A stretch of 39,221 bases of DNA from Ch71 sp050945695 (GCA_050945695.1 JBMNTK010000004.1:1-39221); one strand, 5' to 3'. Shown: positions 24,025 to 32,514, numbered from the stretch's first letter. Made by a program: numbers and translations. Notes: a model not told the origin generated them from the letters alone.

Positions 24025-25423
24025 GGCGGCGTCCTCCCTCCACCATACCCTTGGTGAGGCTCATGCCCAGGCGTCCCAGGCGGGCATTGACTAGAGCCTT
24101 GGCCGCGCTCAGGCGTCCCTGCCGGCGACCCAGCCGGTGCTCGTGCAGGCTCATCTCGCCCACCAGCCAGCGGGTGGCATACCGGTAGAAGCGGGAGGAG
24201 CGGCGCCCACGAACGGAGTGGTCCCGGTCTGAGCCCAGGTGCCAGGGTTTGGGCGATACCACCCGGTCCTGAACCTGGGCGTAGTAAGGGGTGCCCTTGA
24301 TGGGGTAGGCCAGCGTGGTGAGGAAGAGGTCGGGGCTGGAGCGGCGCAGGAGATCCAGCGTGGCCTCCAGGTCACTGATCTCCTCGCCCTCGTAGCCCAG
24401 CATGATGAACAGGCCGGCCTGGATACCATAACGCTGGAGGAGCCGCACCACCTCTGGCACCCGCTCGGCATCGGTATCTCGCTCCATGGCATCCAGGATG
24501 CGTTGGGAGCCACTCTCGGCCCCGATCCACACTCGCCGGGCGCCCATTTCGGCCAGGGTACGCACCACTTCCTCGTCCAGCCGGTCCTCGCGGCTGGTGG
24601 TCTCGAAGGGGATGGCGATCTGGCGACGCTTGAGGGAGGCGGCGAAGTCGCTCAGCCAGCGGCGCTGGAGGGTGAAGACGTCGTCGCTGTACCAGAGCGT
24701 ATCGGGCCGGTAGGTGTGCAGGAGCTCCTCCACCTCATCGGCCACGTTCTCGGGGGAGCGACGGCGGTGAGTATAGCCAAAGACGGCGTGGCTGCAGAAG
24801 CGGCAATGGTAGGGGCAGCCGCGCGCGGTGATGAGCGACAGCGACCCCTCTCCGTGGTGCTGGCGCCAGACGTCCAGGTACTGCCCCACGTCTATGGCGG
24901 CCCGGTCGGGGAAGGGCAGCCCGTCTAGGTCCTGGATGTAGGGCCGCGGGGGCGTGGTCACCACCCGGTCGCCCTCGCGATAGGCCAGGCCCCGGATCCC
25001 GGCCAGCCTCCGGGGGCCGTGGCGGGCCAGGTGAGGAAGAAGCTCCTCCAGGGTAAGCTCCCCCTCCCCGATGACCACCACGTCCGCCCCCCGCTCTAAG
25101 TAGTCCTCGGGGTAGTTGGCGGGGTCAGGCCCGCCCACCACTACGGTTGCACCCCGCTCCCGGCAAAGCGGCAGCATCTGGAGCACGGTAGCCCGGGTCA
25201 TCATGTTGGCGTAGATGCCCACTACCGGCGCTCGGGCCTCGTCGAGGTGCTGGGAGAAGTCGGGGAAGGTCTGGAAGGTAGAATCGTAGATGCCGACGTC
25301 GAAGCCCTTGGACTTGAGGTACGACGACAGGTAGAGCAGCCCGAGGGGGGCATAGGGCCGCATGATCTGGCGCTCATGGGCGTCCTGATGGAGGTAGTAG
25401 CCGTGAGCTAGCAGGATGTCCAT
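24017..25423 (-). CDS. B12-binding radical SAM protein, paralogue C
   Basis: 468 residues. Cobalamin-binding domain (1-130): MDILLAHGYY, MRPYAPLGLLYLSSYLKSKG, VVGIYANMMTRAT, VVVGGPDPANYPEDYL and VVVIGEGELTLEEL. Radical SAM domain: ARGCPYHCRFC (Cys203, Cys207, Cys210), LWYSDDVFTL, VWIGAESGSQRILDAMERD and LFIMLGYEGEE. Its motif wording is closest to paralogue A (26886-28451), suggesting they arose by duplication. Start ATG 25423 has GAGGAA just upstream and begins the first beta strand; the frame open to 25615 is rejected. It lies 7 bases after the stop of paralogue B. Confidence 0.9.
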   Translation of the reverse strand: MDILLAHGYYLHQDAHERQIMRPYAPLGLLYLSSYLKSKGFDVGIYDSTFQTFPDFSQHLDEARAPVVGIYANMMTRATVLQMLPLCRERGATVVVGGPDPANYPEDYLERGADVVVIGEGELTLEELLPHLARHGPRRLAGIRGLAYREGDRVVTTPPRPYIQDLDGLPFPDRAAIDVGQYLDVWRQHHGEGSLSLITARGCPYHCRFCSHAVFGYTHRRRSPENVADEVEELLHTYRPDTLWYSDDVFTLQRRWLSDFAASLKRRQIAIPFETTSREDRLDEEVVRTLAEMGARRVWIGAESGSQRILDAMERDTDAERVPEVVRLLQRYGIQAGLFIMLGYEGEEISDLEATLDLLRRSSPDLFLTTLAYPIKGTPYYAQVQDRVVSPKPWHLGSDRDHSVRGRRSSRFYRYATRWLVGEMSLHEHRLGRRQGRLSAAKALVNARLGRLGMSLTKGMVEGGRRRG

Positions 25424-25430
25424 CGCTTCC

Positions 25431-26849
25431 TCATGACAGGCGGGGGCCCGGACGGAGGCGCTCCACCAGCGCTTTCTCCACCGGCAGTCGGTACCAGTCG
25501 TGGCGGCAACGCCAGCGCGCCACTCCCTGCAGCAGCCGTCGGGGCCAGACCCTGGGCCCCCAGGCCAGGCGGTTGTAGAACCGGAAGCGCTCCACCAACC
25601 GATGAGCCTCTTCATCCATCCAGGGCCCCGGGCCGCCCACGAAGTCGAAGTCCGCCCACCCCTCCAGGGTGTCGGGGAGCTGGTAGCCGGCCTGGGCCAC
25701 CTCCGCGGCGATGCGCGAGCCGGGGTAGGGACGATAGTAGTAGATGGGCGTCTCGAACTGGGGGCTCAGGGCGCGCAGCCGCTTGATGAGCTGCAGAGTC
25801 TGTCTCAGGCTCTCGGGGCTCTCCCCGGGGAAGCCCACGATGAAGGGGAAGATGGCTCCCAGGCCGTGGCGAAGGCACCTCTGGGCGCTGTCGAGCACCT
25901 GCTCGAGGGTGATGTCCTTGTTCATCCACTCCAGCATCTGGGGCGACCCCGATTCGACGCCGATCATCACCCGGCGCAGCCCCGATCGCCGGCACAGGGC
26001 CAGCGCCTCCTCGGGCAGCCGCGCGGCCTGATCGGCGCGCATGGTGGCCGTCCAGGTAATGCTCAGGCCCCGGCGCAGGAACTCCTCGGCGATGCCCACC
26101 ACCCGGCGGGGGCTGGCGAAGAAGGTCTCATCCTGGAAGGCCAGGTCTTGGAAGCGGTAGCGGCGCCACAGGGCTTCCACCTCCTCCCCCACCCGGGAGG
26201 GCTCTATCCCGGTCCACCGGCGCCCAAAGACGAAGGGATCAGCACAGAAGGCGCAGCGGTATGGGCAGCCGGCAGAGGAGATGTAGTCCAGCTGGCGCTG
26301 ACCCTTGGCGGCGAAGTAGGCCTCCACGTCAATGAGGGAGTAGTCCAGGGGCGGGAGGTGATTGACGTTGGTCAGGCCCCGGGCGGGGTTGGTCACGGGA
26401 GGGGCACCGGGTGCCGGGCGCACGGCCGTGCCGGGCAGTCCGACCAAGTCCTGGCCTAGGGCCAGCCGATCCACCAGCTCGGCAAAGGTGACCTCCCCCT
26501 GACCCTGCACGGTCACGTCCACCGCTGTTTCCTCCAGCGGCTGGGTGGGAAAGAGCGACGGGTACCAACCGCCCCAGATCACGGGCAGGTCCGGCCGGTG
26601 AGCCTTAGCCGCCCGGCTGACGCGCAAGGCGTCGCGGATGGGCGCCCCGGTGAGCACGGTGAGGCCCAGGCACAGGGCGTCCTCCAGCTCGCTGATCACC
26701 GCGGCCACCGGGTCGGCCTGGAAGCGGCCGTCTATGATCTGCACGGCGTAGCGCGTGCGCTCCAGGGCCGAGCCCACAGCCAGGAGGCCCAGAGGCATGG
26801 TGTAGAAGACCGTCTGGGGGTTATAGAGGAGCACTTTGTGATGCGTCAT
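25431..26849 (-). CDS. B12-binding radical SAM protein, paralogue B
   Basis: 472 residues. Cobalamin-binding domain (1-130): KVLLYNPQTVFYTMPLGLLA, LGLTVLTGAPI, VIWGGWYPSLFPTQPLE and VQGQGEVTFAEL. Radical SAM domain: SAGCPYRCAFC (Cys195, Cys199, Cys202), FQDETFFASP, VMIGVESGSPQMLEWMNKD and PFIVGFPGESPESL. Ends in a basic, aromatic C-terminal region. Starts ATG 26849, 36 bases after paralogue A. Motifs pair it with paralogue D. Reaction and substrate unknown. Confidence 0.9.
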   Translation of the reverse strand: MTHHKVLLYNPQTVFYTMPLGLLAVGSALERTRYAVQIIDGRFQADPVAAVISELEDALCLGLTVLTGAPIRDALRVSRAAKAHRPDLPVIWGGWYPSLFPTQPLEETAVDVTVQGQGEVTFAELVDRLALGQDLVGLPGTAVRPAPGAPPVTNPARGLTNVNHLPPLDYSLIDVEAYFAAKGQRQLDYISSAGCPYRCAFCADPFVFGRRWTGIEPSRVGEEVEALWRRYRFQDLAFQDETFFASPRRVVGIAEEFLRRGLSITWTATMRADQAARLPEEALALCRRSGLRRVMIGVESGSPQMLEWMNKDITLEQVLDSAQRCLRHGLGAIFPFIVGFPGESPESLRQTLQLIKRLRALSPQFETPIYYYRPYPGSRIAAEVAQAGYQLPDTLEGWADFDFVGGPGPWMDEEAHRLVERFRFYNRLAWGPRVWPRRLLQGVARWRCRHDWYRLPVEKALVERLRPGPRLS

Positions 26850-26885
26850 GCCTGGGTCCTCGATGGCTATCGTTTGGGCGCGAGC

Positions 26886-28451
26886 TCAGCCTCGCGGGCG
26901 GCTGGGGGCGGCAGCGGGACGGCCCACCTCGGCTGCCAACGGCCCGTGGTTGGGGCGGGCCAGCCGCTCCATTCGCCACTGGGCCAGGGGCAGGGTGAGC
27001 AGGTGATACGCCCCGGCCAGGGCCCGGCGTAGGTCTTGGTGGCCCAGCGATGTCGGGTGCCTGAGCCCGGCGGCAAGCTGGCGCCACGCTCGGCGGGCCC
27101 GGAACTCCTTGTGCACCACCGTGTGAAGCTGCCGGTAGAACTGGGTGGAGTAGGGGCCTCGGTAGAGCATGGCCAGGTCGCTTGAGTCCAGCCAGTTCTG
27201 TTGGACGCCCAGCTGGTCCTTGACCCGCTCGTAGAAACGGGTACCCGGCAGCGGGTAGGACACCGAGACGCCGATGTCATCGGGCCGGCAGTCCCGCACC
27301 ATCTGCCGGGTGTGCTCGATGTCCGTGCGGTCCTCTCCGGGGTAGCCAAACTGTAGGAAGAAGCCCACCTCGATGCCCGCCTCATGCAGCCGCCGGGCCG
27401 CTTCCGCGATCTGCTCCACCCGGATCCCCTTCTCCATGGCGTCGAGCACCCGTTGGGAGCCCGACTCCGCCCCGATCCACACGGTCCGGCACCCGGCCTG
27501 ACGCAGGGCGGAGACGGTGTCCTGGTTCAGAAGGTCGGCCCGGGTGAGGCATTTGAAGGGGATCGGGGGCCCCTGTTGGTTGACCAGCTCGGCGAAACGG
27601 GCGAGCCACCCCGGCTTCAGCCCCATGATGTCATCTACGATCCAGATGTGGTCGGGGGCGTAGGCCTCCCGAAGCCATGCCAACTCCTGGGCCACGTTCT
27701 CGGGGCTACGCACGTGATAGCTCTGTCCCCAGATGGGCTTGGCGCACCAGTTGCAGCGGTAGGGGCAGCCCCGGGTGGTCACCAGGTTCATGGAGTAGTA
27801 GCCGTGGCGCTGGTACCAGATCTGGCGGTAGCGGGGAACATCCACCAGGTCCCAGGCGGGGAAGGGCAGCGAGTCCAGGTCCGCAAGGAGGGGGCGGGGA
27901 GGAGTGTAGTAGACGCCCGCGCCGTCACGGACGGGGATGAAGGCCAGCCCCGGAATCTGCTTCAGCGGCGTGTTGCTTCGTCCCGTCAGTCGGTCCATGA
28001 GCTCGACCAGTGTCTGCTCGCCCTCTCCGATGAGCACGAAATCGGCGCCGGCCTGCAGGTACTCCGGGGCGTGGTCGCTAGCATCCGCCCCCGAGACGAT
28101 GACGGTGCAGCCACGCTCCTTGGCCATGCCGATCATCTCGACAGCGGCCTGGCGCATGCGCAGAAGGCACATCCGGGAGAGGTAGTTGAAGCTGTCCTCG
28201 TAGAGGACGGCGTAGCGGGGCCGATGACGGTCGAGAGCCTGGGCCCACTCCTGTTCGGAGGCGGCCAGGATGGCGTCGAACAGAGCCACGTTGTAGCCCT
28301 GGCGGCGCAGGACGGCAGCGGCATAGAGGGTGCCCAGCGGCGGGTAGGGCTGCATCGCCTGCCAGAGCTTGGCATCAAAGCGCAGGTAATACGACTGGCC
28401 CAGGAGGACCTTGGGTGCGCCTGGGGCCAAGGGTGATTGGCTAGCGTTCAA
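26886..28451 (-). CDS. B12-binding radical SAM protein, paralogue A
   Basis: 521 residues from a TTG at 28451, 5 bases after GGAGAG and overlapping the nucleotidyltransferase stop by 11 bases. Cobalamin-binding domain (about 12-150): KVLLGQSYYLRF, MQPYPPLGTLYAAAVLRRQG, VIVSGADASDHAPEYL and VLIGEGEQTLVEL. Radical SAM domain: TRGCPYRCNWC (Cys229, Cys233, Cys236), IWIVDDIMGL, VWIGAESGSQRVLDAMEKG and FFLQFGYPGEDRTD. Related in wording to paralogue C. The C-terminal ~90 residues (after SYPLPGTRFYERV) are specific to this protein. Likely membrane- or lipid-associated chemistry, by context only. Confidence 0.9.
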   Translation of the reverse strand: MNASQSPLAPGAPKVLLGQSYYLRFDAKLWQAMQPYPPLGTLYAAAVLRRQGYNVALFDAILAASEQEWAQALDRHRPRYAVLYEDSFNYLSRMCLLRMRQAAVEMIGMAKERGCTVIVSGADASDHAPEYLQAGADFVLIGEGEQTLVELMDRLTGRSNTPLKQIPGLAFIPVRDGAGVYYTPPRPLLADLDSLPFPAWDLVDVPRYRQIWYQRHGYYSMNLVTTRGCPYRCNWCAKPIWGQSYHVRSPENVAQELAWLREAYAPDHIWIVDDIMGLKPGWLARFAELVNQQGPPIPFKCLTRADLLNQDTVSALRQAGCRTVWIGAESGSQRVLDAMEKGIRVEQIAEAARRLHEAGIEVGFFLQFGYPGEDRTDIEHTRQMVRDCRPDDIGVSVSYPLPGTRFYERVKDQLGVQQNWLDSSDLAMLYRGPYSTQFYRQLHTVVHKEFRARRAWRQLAAGLRHPTSLGHQDLRRALAGAYHLLTLPLAQWRMERLARPNHGPLAAEVGRPAAAPSRPRG

Positions 28452-29412
28452 GGCTGCTCTCCATCGTGAGCCCGTACTGGGCCAAGCGCCGCTCAAACTG
28501 CTGGGCGATGGCCGCGTGGTGGTCCCCGAAGTGGCCCTTGCAGCAGTCAGCGGTGAAGCAGACGTGTCCGGCTTGGCCCTGGGCACGGCGCTGGAACCGG
28601 CGCACCTTGCGACCCATCTCCCAGTCCTCCAGCCGCTGGCCCAGCCGGCCGCCCAGGAGCCGTTCCAGGGCTTGCTTGGCCGCAAGCTGCCGGGCGCTGA
28701 GGGTGATCTCCGGCCGGCCACCCTCAGGTGGCCCCCCTGCCTGGGGGAGGAAGCCCTCCACCCAGGGGTTGAGGGCCCGCACCTGGCGATAGAGCGCCAT
28801 CCCGTACACAGGCACCATCTGAGCCAGTTCCCGGGCGTCGAAGAGGCTCTGGCTGGGCAGAGCTAGGCGGGCCTCGGACAAGAAGTAGTTGGGGCAGATG
28901 TCCAGCCCACTCATGGTGGCCCGGCGTACGGCCAGGACGACGAAGGCCCGGCACAGCCACAGCCGCCCGGCCGCGGTGACGATGAACAGGTCCACGTCAC
29001 CGTCCTCCTCGGCGTTGTCGAGCGCCAGGGAGCCGGTCACAGCTATCATGCGCACGAAGGGCAGGGCGGCGATCCGCCTCAGGTGCGGGTCAGCGTCCGC
29101 CCATTTGCCCTGGGCGATGGCCTGGCGCCGAGCTCGGACCGCCACCAACGCGCCCCGGCCCGGCAGCGTGAAGAGCCCCCCGGTCCGCTGGGCGATCCCG
29201 TCGGTGCCGCCGTCGAGCAGGTCCCTGACGGTGACCGGGTCGGCGGCCACCGTCAGGTAGCGCAGGATCTGCTCCGGGGACAGGGCGTAGTCGAAGAGGT
29301 CGCCGTAGGTCAGCGCCTCTAGGATTGCCTGCCGGACGGGGGCGAGCCCGTCACCGCAGGGAGCGGGCCTGGTCTCGGTGCTGGGGGCAAGAAGGCTGGG
29401 AAGAGCACCCAT
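28441..29412 (-). CDS. Nucleotidyltransferase-fold protein with Cys/His-rich C-terminus
   Basis: 323 residues. An N-terminal winged-helix-like segment (ALTYGDLFDYALSPEQILRYL, about 33-53, given as two halves of one helix pair) is followed by the nucleotidyltransferase signature VTGSLALDNAEEDGDVDLF with Gly127-Ser128 and acidic Asp139 and Asp141. The C-terminus has CFTADCCKGHFGDHH, a cluster that could bind metal. I recall proteins with this N-terminus near radical SAM and glycosylation genes in Chloroflexota and archaea, without an assigned reaction. It could transfer a nucleotide to a sugar, phosphate or protein. It opens the block of radical SAM genes and overlaps the first by 11 bases. Confidence 0.75.
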   Translation of the reverse strand: MGALPSLLAPSTETRPAPCGDGLAPVRQAILEALTYGDLFDYALSPEQILRYLTVAADPVTVRDLLDGGTDGIAQRTGGLFTLPGRGALVAVRARRQAIAQGKWADADPHLRRIAALPFVRMIAVTGSLALDNAEEDGDVDLFIVTAAGRLWLCRAFVVLAVRRATMSGLDICPNYFLSEARLALPSQSLFDARELAQMVPVYGMALYRQVRALNPWVEGFLPQAGGPPEGGRPEITLSARQLAAKQALERLLGGRLGQRLEDWEMGRKVRRFQRRAQGQAGHVCFTADCCKGHFGDHHAAIAQQFERRLAQYGLTMESSLER

Positions 29413-29422
29413 CAGGCCGCCA

Positions 29423-29596
29423 TCACGAGAACACTAACGGCAGGTAGGCCTGGACCGGCAGCTCCGGGGTGTACCCCTGCGCCTGGAGGGCAGTGATCTC
29501 TAGGGGTGAGTAGGGCAGACCAAGGTGGGGAAGTAGGGCCAGGCTGAGGGCCAATATGAGAATGACTAACACAGGCAAGGTAATACTACGTCTCAT
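29423..29596 (-). CDS. Small exported or membrane-anchored peptide with YLPLV tail (57 aa)
   Basis: 57 residues: a basic start MRRS, a hydrophobic helix VLVILILALSLALL, a short polar middle and the C-terminal end VQAYLPLVFS. A (V/A)YLPLV-type ending recurs at the C-terminus of exported Chloroflexota proteins in my recollection and may be a sorting or anchoring signal; here it is attached to almost nothing else. Start ATG 29596 has AGGAG about 9 bases upstream and overlaps the previous gene by 11 bases. Function unknown; it could be a substrate or anchor for the modification system around it. Confidence 0.6.
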   Translation of the reverse strand: MRRSITLPVLVILILALSLALLPHLGLPYSPLEITALQAQGYTPELPVQAYLPLVFS

Positions 29597-31088
29597 ACCA
29601 GTCACTCCTGAGGATAACGCGATAGACCTCACCGTCTTCTTCTAGTCGGAAACGTCTGGGCAGGGCCGGGGCGGAGTAGGTGCTGTAGACGTGCCCATCG
29701 CCCTCGAGTCGGCTCTCCACCAGTGCCTCTAGGTTCTCAGAGGTGATGAAGAACAGGTTCACCACCTTCACGTCGGGACGGAGCCCGTTGACCATCTGGT
29801 GGTAGCGCATCAGCTCGGCTTCACCCCAAGTGGACAGGTAGAGGGCGTTGGGTTCGGCTGCCAGGAGACGCTCGTGCGCTTGCTCCAGTGGATAACTGAA
29901 GTCGCTGACGTCGGCATAAGAGAGGTTGACCCAGAACAAGGCCGCGGGCAGGACAAGGGCAAGGGGCCTCGCCCACTGGGGCACGTGCTCCAGCAACCAC
30001 CCCACTCCCAGGCCCAAGAAGACCGCCCAGACCAGGTACACCGGCAGGAACATGGTGTCCTTATCCATGATGCGGTAGCCGATGAAGAACAGGGCGGGCA
30101 GGAGAGCTGTGAGAAAGAGCCCTGCCGCTGCCGCCCGTTCCCGCCGCCACAGCCTCCAGATCCCCACGGCCCCGAGGGGTAGCCCCGCCCCTAGGAAGGC
30201 CGCCCACAGCCAGTGCAGGAACCGGAGCGCCTCCTGGGCGTACTGGGCCGGGGTGTAGCGGAACACCCACTGGGAGAACTGGCCGCCACTCAGGTACCAG
30301 ATCAGGTTTCTGGGCTGGGTAAGGTCCAGGGGGTGGAACTGCCCGGCGGCATCGAAGTGCCCCACCTGCGCAAACTCGGGTTGGGAGGCAGAGCACAGGG
30401 GTAGATAGAGCACGGGCGCCAGCCCCAGGGTAAGGGCGGCCAGGGCACGGCCGTAGTCGGCAGGGGAAAGGTGCCGGTGATGGGGGCTGGTCCAGCCCAG
30501 CAGGGCCAGCCCCGGCCACCAGAGCACGGTGTTGGCGCTGTTGCCCGCGGCCAGGCCGGCCAGGACGGCGCCCGAAAGCAGCCATCCCCGGCCGCCGCTC
30601 GTGCGCCACTGCCACAGGATCAGGAGCAGACCGGCCAGGAACAGGGCCTGGAGGGTGTAGACTTCAGCCACCACCGACAGCGCCCAGGCATAGAAGCAGA
30701 AGGCGTAGCTTAGCCCCGCAACCAGGGCCGGCAGGTATCCGCGGGTGAGTCGGGTCACCAGTGCCGCCAGGGCAGAGGCCGTCCCGGCGCCGGCCAGCGC
30801 CGAGAGCAGGTTGAGCCGGTACCCCAGGTCGCCCACCGGCAGGTAGGTGACGAAGTGGCCGAGCACCAAATGGAGCGGGTAGCCGGGGCTGTGGACCAGC
30901 CCCAGGGTGGCAGCGGCCAGGGTCAGCTCGGCGCTGTCCAGAAGGAAGACCGTGGGGGCCAGGGTGAGGATGTAGACGAGCAGGGCCAGCCCTCCCACCA
31001 GGAGGGCCGCACCGGTAGCCCGGCTCAGCCCTAGGCGAGACCCCGCGGCCGGCCTAATCCTCAGTCGGTACGTCACGTAGGAGTGCAT
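29586..31088 (-). CDS. DUF2723 GT-C membrane protein (candidate O-mannosyltransferase type)
   Basis: 500 residues with about eleven membrane helices and a soluble C-terminal domain. The DUF2723 signature is clear: FLLDSAELTLAAATLGLVHS (about 48-67) with Asp51 and Glu54, then PGYPLHLVLGHF. The human DUF2723 protein TMEM260 is an O-mannosyltransferase, so bacterial members are plausible GT-C enzymes that use polyprenyl-linked sugar outside the membrane. Start may be ATG 31088 or GTG 31094; neither has a good ribosome-binding site, but both overlap the preceding gene by about 35-41 bases, which allows translational coupling. Substrate unknown. Confidence 0.85.
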   Translation of the reverse strand: MHSYVTYRLRIRPAAGSRLGLSRATGAALLVGGLALLVYILTLAPTVFLLDSAELTLAAATLGLVHSPGYPLHLVLGHFVTYLPVGDLGYRLNLLSALAGAGTASALAALVTRLTRGYLPALVAGLSYAFCFYAWALSVVAEVYTLQALFLAGLLLILWQWRTSGGRGWLLSGAVLAGLAAGNSANTVLWWPGLALLGWTSPHHRHLSPADYGRALAALTLGLAPVLYLPLCSASQPEFAQVGHFDAAGQFHPLDLTQPRNLIWYLSGGQFSQWVFRYTPAQYAQEALRFLHWLWAAFLGAGLPLGAVGIWRLWRRERAAAAGLFLTALLPALFFIGYRIMDKDTMFLPVYLVWAVFLGLGVGWLLEHVPQWARPLALVLPAALFWVNLSYADVSDFSYPLEQAHERLLAAEPNALYLSTWGEAELMRYHQMVNGLRPDVKVVNLFFITSENLEALVESRLEGDGHVYSTYSAPALPRRFRLEEDGEVYRVILRSDWYET

Positions 31089-32337
31089 GACCACTTAGCC
31101 CCAACATGGCCGCCGATAGCAGCTGGCCGGCGTTCAGCCCCCAGGGGTAGTAGTCGAAGAGGCCCACCACCCACAGGGCCAACCAGGCGAAAAGCCCGGC
31201 CACCGCCCAATCGCTCAGCCGACAACGCCTCTCGATCAGGGTAACGAGCCCGGCCGGCCCCGCCACGAGCCATATGGCGCCGCCCAATACCCCCACCTCG
31301 GAGGCCAGAAGCAGAGGCACATTGTGGACGGGAAGGGGGCGCAGGTCGCTGCCGGAGAGGTGCAGGGCCAGGGGGAAGTTGGCGGCCCCCACCCCGGCCA
31401 ATGGACGGGCGGCCAGCACCCCCAGCGCCGCCCGGAACTGGGCCCCCCGCTCGTGGAGGGAGATCCACTCGGTCATCTGGGACAGGTCTAGCCGGGCCAG
31501 GATATGCTGCCAGAACACGGCCGCGCCGGCCGCCGCCAGGAGCGCCACTCCGCCTGCCGCCACCAGAAGATGGTGCCACGACCTGGGTCGGTAGCGCAGC
31601 CACCAGCCCAGCGCCAGCGGTACCGTAACCAGGGCGGCCAAGGCAGCCGAGCGGGAGAGCGTCAGCAGCAGGCCGCCCCAGAGCAGCCACCAGACCGCGA
31701 TCCAACGGCGTCCTGTGGAAAGAAGGGGCAGGGCCAGCAGCAGCCCCACGACCAGGAACCCTCCCAGGACGTTGGGGTGAAAGGTGAGCCCGTAGGCGCG
31801 CAGCCAGTAGCCCTCGCTTAGGGTGGCCACGGCCGCGCCCGGTTGAGAGAGGGGCAGGGCCATCTCGCCCGGCAGGCCCAGGGGCCGCTGCAGGACTACC
31901 TGGCCCAGGCTCACCAGCACCTGGAGGACCAGGCCGATCAGGAACGCCTTCACGAACCCGGGCAGGTGCAGGTCGCCCTGCAGGAAGCGCAGCGACACCG
32001 CCGCCGCCAGCAGCCAGCGAAGGGCGGCATAGCCAGCCACCGAAGGGACCAGGGCAAAGGGGGCGGTGACCATAGCCAAGCCGGCAAGGTAGAGCGCGCA
32101 GCCGGCCAGTGCACCTGCTTTGGGCCAAGGTAGACCCTCCCGTAACAGGATGGGAACGCCCGTAAGTACGAACGCGGCCAGTGCCAGATCGGAAAGATAG
32201 AGCGCGGGTTCGACGTAGATACCCAGGATGTCAGGGAAGGCTGGGGCCGTCAGGGGCCGATACGAGGAGAAGGGCAGGAGCAGGGCAAAGAGACAGCCGG
32301 CTGCCTGCACCCACCACGGTCCGCTGGTGACTCTCAC
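31054..32337 (-). CDS. O-antigen ligase/polymerase-like membrane protein, 3
   Basis: 427 residues, about twelve membrane helices. Family markers: LTFHPNVLGGFLVVGLLLAL, LTLSRSAALAALV, then in the outer loop AARPLAGVGAANFPLAL and LPVHNVPLLLASEVGVLGG, which carries the conserved His before Asn. Similar to protein 1 (14240-15601) in the NVLG and outer-loop wording. It would transfer or polymerise lipid-linked glycan outside the membrane. The start is a GTG at 32337 with a weak ribosome-binding site. First gene of the 13-gene operon. Confidence 0.86.
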   Translation of the reverse strand: MRVTSGPWWVQAAGCLFALLLPFSSYRPLTAPAFPDILGIYVEPALYLSDLALAAFVLTGVPILLREGLPWPKAGALAGCALYLAGLAMVTAPFALVPSVAGYAALRWLLAAAVSLRFLQGDLHLPGFVKAFLIGLVLQVLVSLGQVVLQRPLGLPGEMALPLSQPGAAVATLSEGYWLRAYGLTFHPNVLGGFLVVGLLLALPLLSTGRRWIAVWWLLWGGLLLTLSRSAALAALVTVPLALGWWLRYRPRSWHHLLVAAGGVALLAAAGAAVFWQHILARLDLSQMTEWISLHERGAQFRAALGVLAARPLAGVGAANFPLALHLSGSDLRPLPVHNVPLLLASEVGVLGGAIWLVAGPAGLVTLIERRCRLSDWAVAGLFAWLALWVVGLFDYYPWGLNAGQLLSAAMLGLSGHALLRDVPTED

Positions 32338-32420
32338 TAACGTTTGCTCAGGCGCCTAGCACACCGCCTGCTCCAACTAGAACGCTAACGGCCCGACAAC
32401 ACCGATCTACACCGCTTGAT

Positions 32421-32449
32421 ATTCCACTAGAGGCAGGCGACCCTGCCAA
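32421..32449 (-). promoter_or_regulatory. Candidate promoter of the radical SAM/glycan operon
   Basis: On the minus strand TTGGCA (32449-32444) and TGGAAT (32426-32421) are 17 bases apart, about 85 bases upstream of the GTG at 32337. This is the best match I find in the 231-base gap, but the -10 is only moderate. Confidence 0.3.
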
Positions 32450-32514
32450 CTGGTGCCCATTATCCTTGAGCCCTAGAAGGTTAGCAAGGGGGTTCCGGGA
32501 AAGCCCAAGAGATT

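Noticed and set aside
27384..28436. Plus-strand open frame of 350 residues opposite radical SAM paralogue A
   Set aside because: Shadow of a gene with intact radical SAM and B12 motifs.
26886..28721. A 611-residue form of radical SAM paralogue A
   Set aside because: The extra N-terminus lies inside the nucleotidyltransferase gene in another frame and has off-frame composition; the TTG at 28451 has a good ribosome-binding site.
17372..32337. Classical LPS O-antigen locus
   Set aside because: No wzx, wzm/wzt, nucleotide-sugar synthesis genes or waa genes are seen, and the content is dominated by radical SAM enzymes; the ligase-like family name does not imply LPS.
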